Assembly: GCF_000444875.1 (NCBI RefSeq)
Contig: NC_021985.1
Coordinates: 4,546,170 to 4,610,169 of the forward strand
Direction of reading: 5' to 3'
Length of the DNA: 64,000 nucleotides
Source of the DNA: Streptomyces collinus Tu 365
GTDB taxonomy: Bacteria; Actinomycetota; Actinomycetes; Streptomycetales; Streptomycetaceae
Part shown: piece after piece, positions 59,795-64,000 of the stretch
How the letters are laid out: the number at the start of each line of letters is the position of its first letter
How positions within the stretch are numbered: position 1 is the first letter of the stretch
The notes under the pieces: model-generated
Told to the model about the DNA's origin: nothing
The model's input: the letters and a program-made list of their open reading frames with translations, nothing else
Database searches by the model: none
Program-made: the position numbers and the translations under genes

Positions 59795-60901
59795 ATGCGT
59801 CGTATAGCCATGTCCGTGGCCGCGTCCACGATGACCCTTTCGCTCGCCGGCTGCGGCGTGCTGGACGCTACGGGCGACGGCGCGAGCGCGACGCCGACGA
59901 AGGGGGACGACGTCACCATCGGGCTCCTGCTGCCGGAGAAGGCGAACACCCGCTACGACAAGTTCGACTACCCCATCATCAAGAACCAGGTGGCCGAGCT
60001 GACCCACAAGAAGGGTCACGTCCAGTACGCCAACGCCGACGCGGACTCCGCCCGGCAGGCCGGCCAGATGCAGCAGATGATCGACGACAGGGTGGACATC
60101 ATCTTGCTCGACGCGGTCGACTCGCACGCCATCGCCGGTGAGGTGAAGAAGGCCAAGGACGCGGGCATCCCCGTCATCGCCTACGACCGGCTGGCCGAGG
60201 GCCCGATCGACGCCTACATCTCCTTCGACAACGAGCTGGTCGGCGAGGTGCAGGCCCGCACCCTGCTGGACGCGCTGGGCTCGGGCGTGGGCACCTCCGA
60301 CAAGGTCGTCATGGTGAACGGTTCGCCCACCGACCCGAACGCCAAGCAGTTCAAGGAGGGCGCGCTCTCCGAGCTGAAGGACAAGGTCACGATCGCGGAC
60401 AGCTGGGACACCAAGGACTGGAAGCCGGAGATCGCCCAGGCCAGGATGGCCCAGGCGATCGCCAGGATCGGCAAGAGCAACATCGCCGCGGTGTACGCCG
60501 CCAACGACGGCATGGCGGGCGGTGTCATCAAGGCCCTCAAGGCGGCCGGTGCCACCACCCTGCCCCCGATCACCGGCCAGGACGCCGAACTGGACGCCGT
60601 CCAGCGGATCCTCGCCGGTGAGCAGTACATGAGCGTGTACAAGTCCTACCCGGACGAGGCCGAGGCCGCCGCGCAGATGGCGGTCACCAAGGTGCAGGGC
60701 AAGGACATCCAGTTCGACGCCCTCACCCAGGACCACGTCGACAGCCCGACCGACAAGAACATCCCGTCCAAGCTCGTCCAGGTGAGCGCCCTCACCAAGA
60801 ACCGGGTCAAGGACACCGTCATCGCCGACGGCATCTACACGGTCGCCGACATCTGCACCCCCAAGTACAGGGCGGCCTGCGCCGCCGTCGGCCTGAAGTA
60901 G
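59795..60901 (+). CDS. Sugar-binding lipoprotein of an ABC transporter (xylose/ribose type)
   Basis: This is a 368-residue protein from ATG 59795. It has a lipoprotein signal with lipobox LSLAGC (Cys near residue 20). The periplasmic-binding-protein fold shows IGLLLPEKANTRYDKFDYP, MQQMIDDRVDIILLDAVDSHAIAGEV, DAGIPVIAYDRLAEGPIDAYISFDN, KVVMVNGSPTDPNAK and VYAANDGMAGG, closest in style to XylF/ChvE-type D-xylose-binding proteins. It captures a sugar outside the membrane. No permease or ATPase gene is present next to it (the following genes are regulators), so its transporter lies elsewhere or it is an orphan sensor. Confidence 0.88.
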   Translation: MRRIAMSVAASTMTLSLAGCGVLDATGDGASATPTKGDDVTIGLLLPEKANTRYDKFDYPIIKNQVAELTHKKGHVQYANADADSARQAGQMQQMIDDRVDIILLDAVDSHAIAGEVKKAKDAGIPVIAYDRLAEGPIDAYISFDNELVGEVQARTLLDALGSGVGTSDKVVMVNGSPTDPNAKQFKEGALSELKDKVTIADSWDTKDWKPEIAQARMAQAIARIGKSNIAAVYAANDGMAGGVIKALKAAGATTLPPITGQDAELDAVQRILAGEQYMSVYKSYPDEAEAAAQMAVTKVQGKDIQFDALTQDHVDSPTDKNIPSKLVQVSALTKNRVKDTVIADGIYTVADICTPKYRAACAAVGLK

Positions 60902-60915
60902 CCGCCGCGGCCTCC

Positions 60916-60948
60916 CCGCATCGCGCCACCCCCGTGGGCGCGATGCGG
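60916..60948 (+). terminator. Terminator after the lipoprotein gene
   Basis: A perfect 12-bp stem (60916-60927 with 60937-60948, CCGCATCGCGCC) with a 9-nt loop lies 15 bp after the stop codon. Confidence 0.85.
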
Positions 60949-61140
60949 CGGCCCCGGCCGTGCGGGGGGTGCGTGACCGGGACCGTCTCCGGGCGCCGTG
61001 GCACCCGGGGGAAGCGGGACCAACGATGCCCGTGTGACGTTCAGGCCACCACCATCAGGTTGTTGCAATGCGACGGGCGGAGGCCGGACGATACCCGGGC
61101 ACACCCCCCGATTCCGGTGCCCTCGGCGGACGGAGCCGTG

Positions 61141-61169
61141 TTGCGGACCCGGTCCCGGCCGCGCATAGT
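61141..61169 (+). promoter_or_regulatory. Promoter candidate for the first LuxR-type gene
   Basis: TTGCGG (61141-61146), 17 bp, CATAGT (61164-61169), 41 bp before the ATG. The rest of the 60,949-61,210 gap has nothing else I can support. Confidence 0.4.
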
Positions 61170-61210
61170 TGCGCTGCGGAAGTGGCAGCAAACCGGGGGT
61201 GGAATGGGCG

Positions 61211-62263
61211 ATGGCCGGGCGTGGGGCGGAGCAGCATCCACACGGTGCCGACCGGCTGTGCGACGCCGGGGACCGCGTGTACTCCCGGGCCGTACGCCGG
61301 GGACGGGTGCCGCGCGCGGACGCGGAGCGGGTGCCCTGCCTGCTGGAGCTGGCCCTGCTGCACCCGGACCCGGACGACATGGACTGGCTGGTGCCGACCT
61401 CCCCGCAGGAGGTCATGACCCGGCTGCTGCGCGGGGTCTACGACGAGGTCAGGGAGAGCCAGCGGCGGGTGGGCTCGGCGGTCGGCGCCTTCGAGTGGTA
61501 CGCCGGTCTCGGCCGCCAGCTCCAGGCGCTCTCGGCGCCGGGTGAGGGCACCGCCATCCGCGTGCTGGACGGGCTCTCCCGTATCCAGGCCGCGATGGAC
61601 GAGGCCACCGAGGCGTGCGCGAGCGAGGTGCTCACGGTGCAGCCCGGCGGCATCCGGCGCGAGGCCGAGCTGACCGAGGGACTGCACCGGGCGCTGACGC
61701 TGCGCGGCCGGGGCGTGCGCATGCGCGACCTGTACACCCACGTGGCCCGGCACGGGCAGGGTCTGCTCAACTATCTGGAGCTGATGGGGGACACGGTCGA
61801 GGCCCGCACCCTGGACGAGGTCATCGACCGGCTGATCCTGTTCGACCGCACGGTCGCCTTCATCCCCGCCAACGCCGAGCGCACGATGGCCCTGGAGCTG
61901 CGTCACCCGGCGCTGGTGGAGTACCTGGTGACCGTCTTCGAGCGGTTGTGGCGGCTCGCGCTGCCGCTGACCGCGCCCCTGCCCGACACCGGCATCGAGG
62001 GCATCTCGCACCGCGAGCGGTCCATCGCGGCCCTGCTCGCGGAGGGCCACCAGGACGCGGTGATCGCCGAGCGGCTCGGCATCAGCGTCCGCACCTGCCG
62101 AGCCCACATCGCCCGCCTCTCCGACACCCTCGGCGCGGCCAGCCGCACCCAACTCGGCGTCCGCATCGCCCAGGTGGGCCTGGACGGCCCCCCGCGCCCC
62201 GGCTCCCCGGCGGCCCCGCCCGCCCTCAGGATCCCCGACCAGGAGGCCCCTGGCGTCCGCTGA
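61211..62263 (+). CDS. LuxR-type HTH transcriptional regulator
   Basis: This is a 350-residue protein. ATG 61211 has GGGGGTGG 9 nt upstream; a GTG at 61199 is in frame but less well placed. The N-terminal 270 residues are helical and of TrmB/LuxR-like 'helix-turn-helix with unknown sensor' type (CLLELALLHPDPDDMDWLVP..., RTLDEVIDRLILFDRTVAFIPAN). The C-terminal LuxR HTH reads ISHRERSIAALLAEGHQDAVIAERLGISVRTCRAHIARL (about 270-310). No receiver Asp motif is seen. It is the first of three related genes in this stretch and diverges in function from the sugar-binding lipoprotein upstream, which has its own terminator. Confidence 0.8.
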   Translation: MAGRGAEQHPHGADRLCDAGDRVYSRAVRRGRVPRADAERVPCLLELALLHPDPDDMDWLVPTSPQEVMTRLLRGVYDEVRESQRRVGSAVGAFEWYAGLGRQLQALSAPGEGTAIRVLDGLSRIQAAMDEATEACASEVLTVQPGGIRREAELTEGLHRALTLRGRGVRMRDLYTHVARHGQGLLNYLELMGDTVEARTLDEVIDRLILFDRTVAFIPANAERTMALELRHPALVEYLVTVFERLWRLALPLTAPLPDTGIEGISHRERSIAALLAEGHQDAVIAERLGISVRTCRAHIARLSDTLGAASRTQLGVRIAQVGLDGPPRPGSPAAPPALRIPDQEAPGVR

Positions 62264-62381
62264 GGCGGCCGTACGGCCGGACGGCGGGGGAGGCGCACAG
62301 CCGGGCAGGCGGGCAGCCGGGGAGCCGCACAGACGGGCCCGGCCGGGCCGTCACGGCCGGACCGGTCACGCCGGTGCGCCG

Positions 62382-63380
62382 TCAGTGCGCCGACCCCGTG
62401 TGCTTCAGGATGCCCGACTCACCGATCAGGTAGCCGAGTTGGGCGCGGCTCTCGCTGCCCAGGGTGGCGGCGAGCTTGGCGATGTGCAGGCGGGCGGTGC
62501 GTACGTTCATCCCGAGGCGGTCGGCGATGGCGGTGTCGGTGTGGCCCTCCACGAGGAGGGCCGCGATGGCCCGCTGGCGGGGCGTGACGCCGTCCAGGGA
62601 CGGCTGCCGGACGGCGCGCGGGTGCAGCGGGGTCGCCAGGTGCCAGAGGCGGTCGAAGACGGTCACGAGGTAGTCGACGAGGGCGGGCAGCCGGATCTCC
62701 AGGGCGAGGGTGCGGTCCTTGTTCGCTGGGAGGAAGGCGACCGCGCGGTCGAAGACGAGGAGCCGCTCGGTGACCTCGTTCAGGGTGCGTGCCTCGACGT
62801 CGCCCCGCAGCCGCTCGTAGCGCGCCTGCACGGTGGGCGCGTGCCGCAGGGTGTGCTGGTAGAGGGTGCGGATCCGGGCGCCGCGGTCGAGCAGGGCCTG
62901 GTCGCGGTCGAGGGCGAGCGCGAACAGGCTGGGGGATGTGCGGGTGTGCGTGGGGTGCGAATGGATCGCCAGGAGCTCCTCGCGGGCGTCCGCCATGACC
63001 TGGGAGATGGCCTGGTTGATCCGCTCCAGGCCGCTGTGCATCCGGATGGTCGCGGGACCGCCGGCGGGCCCGGCGGGCGGCTCCTGGGTGCGCAGCAGCG
63101 GCGCGAAGGTCTCGGTCAGGCGTGCCTCGCGGCGCCGCTCGTCGGCGACGCGCTCCGCCGAGCCGCGCAGCAGCTCGTGCAGGGCGACGGCGGCGGCCAC
63201 CGGTTCCAGCCTGCCGGGGTCGTCGACGTTCGGCTGCAGCAGACCGAACCGCAGCAGGCAGGGGGCGGACCCGGCCTGCTTGTCGGTGACGTGGCCCGCG
63301 CGCAGGGCCTGTGCGTACAGCTCCGATCCTGCCGGACACAGCTCTTCCATGCCGTGCTCCGGATGCGGCGCCGGGGTCAC
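62382..63380 (-). CDS. LuxR-type HTH transcriptional regulator, paralogue 2
   Basis: This is a 332-residue protein from GTG 63380 (GGAGG 11 nt upstream); ATG 63350 (GGAG nearer) is an equally possible start. Same layout as the gene at 61,211: CLLRFGLLQPNVDDPGRLEP, DVEARTLNEVTERLLVFDRAVAFLPANKDRTLALEIR, and the HTH VTPRQRAIAALLVEGHTDTAIADRLGMNVRTARLHIAKLAATLG. It converges on the first copy across 118 bp. The short tail matches that of paralogue 3 (SRAQLGYLIGESG), showing common descent. Confidence 0.8.
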   Translation of the reverse strand: MTPAPHPEHGMEELCPAGSELYAQALRAGHVTDKQAGSAPCLLRFGLLQPNVDDPGRLEPVAAAVALHELLRGSAERVADERRREARLTETFAPLLRTQEPPAGPAGGPATIRMHSGLERINQAISQVMADAREELLAIHSHPTHTRTSPSLFALALDRDQALLDRGARIRTLYQHTLRHAPTVQARYERLRGDVEARTLNEVTERLLVFDRAVAFLPANKDRTLALEIRLPALVDYLVTVFDRLWHLATPLHPRAVRQPSLDGVTPRQRAIAALLVEGHTDTAIADRLGMNVRTARLHIAKLAATLGSESRAQLGYLIGESGILKHTGSAH

Positions 63381-63567
63381 TGCCGGGCTCCCTCCTGCTC
63401 GGTGGTGCGGGGTCGGGGCGGGGGTGGGGTGTGCCGTGGGGTGTACCGCGGGGCCGTCGCACGGGATGCCGCGCGGTGGTCCGGGGCCGCCGGGGCCGCC
63501 CGTCCGGCACGGCCGGCGCCGGACGGCGTGGCCGGGTGCCGGGCGGCACCGGGTGGCGGGCCCGCGC

Positions 63568-64000
63568 TCAGGGCCGGTCGGTGTGCCCCGGCGCGGCCAT
63601 GTCCTGTTCGAGGAGCCCGGACTGGGCGATGAGGTAGCCGAGCTGGGCCCGGCTGCCGCTGCCGAGCGCCTGGGCGAGCTTGGCGATATGGGCGCGGCAG
63701 GTGCGCACGTTCATGCCGAGGCGGCGGGCTATGGCCTCGTCGACATGGCCCTCGACCAGGAGTTTGGCGATGGAGTGCTGGACGCCGGTGATGCCGTCCC
63801 GTGCGGGCTCGTAGGGCACCTCCTCGCGCAGCGGGGTGGCGCGGCGCCAGAGGTGCTCGAACACCTTGATCAGGTATTTGACGAGGCCGGGGTGGCGCAG
63901 TTCGAGGGCGACCTGCTGGTCGTCCTGGGCCGGGACGAAGGCGACGGTCGCGTCGCAGATGATGAGCCGCCCGATCAGCTCCTCCAGTGTGCGTATCTCG
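63568..64000 (-). CDS. LuxR-type HTH transcriptional regulator, paralogue 3, cut by window end
   Basis: The frame stays open to base 64000, so the 5' part is missing; about 143 residues are visible. It starts inside RTLEELIGRLIICDATVAFVPAQ, followed by VALELRHPGLVKYLIKVFEHLWRRATPL, then the HTH HSIAKLLVEGHVDEAIARRLGMNVRTCRAHIAKLAQALG and the tail GSRAQLGYLIAQSGLLEQ. It is closest to paralogue 2, on the same strand, 187 bp away; that gap shows no other feature. Confidence 0.82.
   Translation of the reverse strand, partial: EIRTLEELIGRLIICDATVAFVPAQDDQQVALELRHPGLVKYLIKVFEHLWRRATPLREEVPYEPARDGITGVQHSIAKLLVEGHVDEAIARRLGMNVRTCRAHIAKLAQALGSGSRAQLGYLIAQSGLLEQDMAAPGHTDRP

Noticed and set aside
1..64000. 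CRISPR arrays, insertion sequences or prophage
   Set aside because: No regularly spaced repeats, transposase or phage genes were recognised.

Overview
The window is high-GC actinobacterial DNA, almost certainly from a Streptomyces. Evidence: a dnaK-grpE-dnaJ-hspR operon with HAIR operators, a SARP-family regulator, frequent GTG/TTG starts, ATGA stop/start coupling, dCTP deaminase beside a tRNA-Gly gene, and modular PKS/NRPS genes. It has three parts.

(1) 1-13,840 is ordinary chromosomal and accessory DNA. It holds the end of a flotillin-like SPFH protein, a 1,616-residue AAA 'DNA repair' ATPase with a coupled 46-residue membrane peptide, a YrhK-type membrane protein, a berberine-bridge-type flavoenzyme, a small membrane-protein pair, and two secreted proteins (one Ig/Fn3-like, one FG-GAP beta-propeller).

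(2) About 14,100-47,949 is a biosynthetic gene cluster that I do not recognise as any known one. It starts from a divergent regulatory region at 44,516-44,811. To the right runs a large SARP/NB-ARC/TPR activator. To the left runs a long, almost fully overlapping operon. Its first genes are an amino-group carrier protein (LysW type, ending EDWGE), a LysX-like ligase, a small DegT-like protein with no PLP lysine, a full DegT aminotransferase, a LysY/ArgC-like reductase, a fused LysZ kinase-LysK deacylase, and a two-subunit transketolase. This set resembles the carrier-protein route to 2,6-diamino-5,7-dihydroxyheptanoate known from vazabitide, ficellomycin and azinomycin biosynthesis. Next come an ATP-grasp ligase, an amidohydrolase, an MFS exporter, an SDR and an ABM-domain protein. 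Last come two giant genes and an acyl-CoA-dehydrogenase-like flavoprotein. The first giant gene is KSQ-AT-ACP / KS-AT-DH-ER-KR-ACP, predicted to make a 2-methylpentanoyl chain from methylmalonyl units. The second is KS-AT-ACP / Cy-A-PCP-TE. In that KS the HGTGT histidine is Ser, and the AT has lost its Ser and about 130 residues, so this module should pass the chain on without extending it. The Cy-A(Cys) module should then form a thiazoline. The inferred product is a 2-(pentan-2-yl)thiazoline-4-carboxyl unit joined to a polar diamino-polyol amino acid made on the carrier protein. No sulfotransferase or aziridine-forming gene lies in the window, so the azabicycle of vazabitide may not be formed.

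(3) 47,960-64,000 is core chromosome: a small secreted peptide, tRNA-Gly(CCC), dcd, a phosphoribosyltransferase, a Yip1-family membrane protein, an ABM-domain protein, an EtfD-like Fe-S oxidoreductase, a degenerate MraY/WecA-like protein, the dnaK heat-shock operon, an orphan sugar-binding lipoprotein, and three related LuxR-type regulators, the last cut by the window end. Strong intrinsic terminators separate many of these units.
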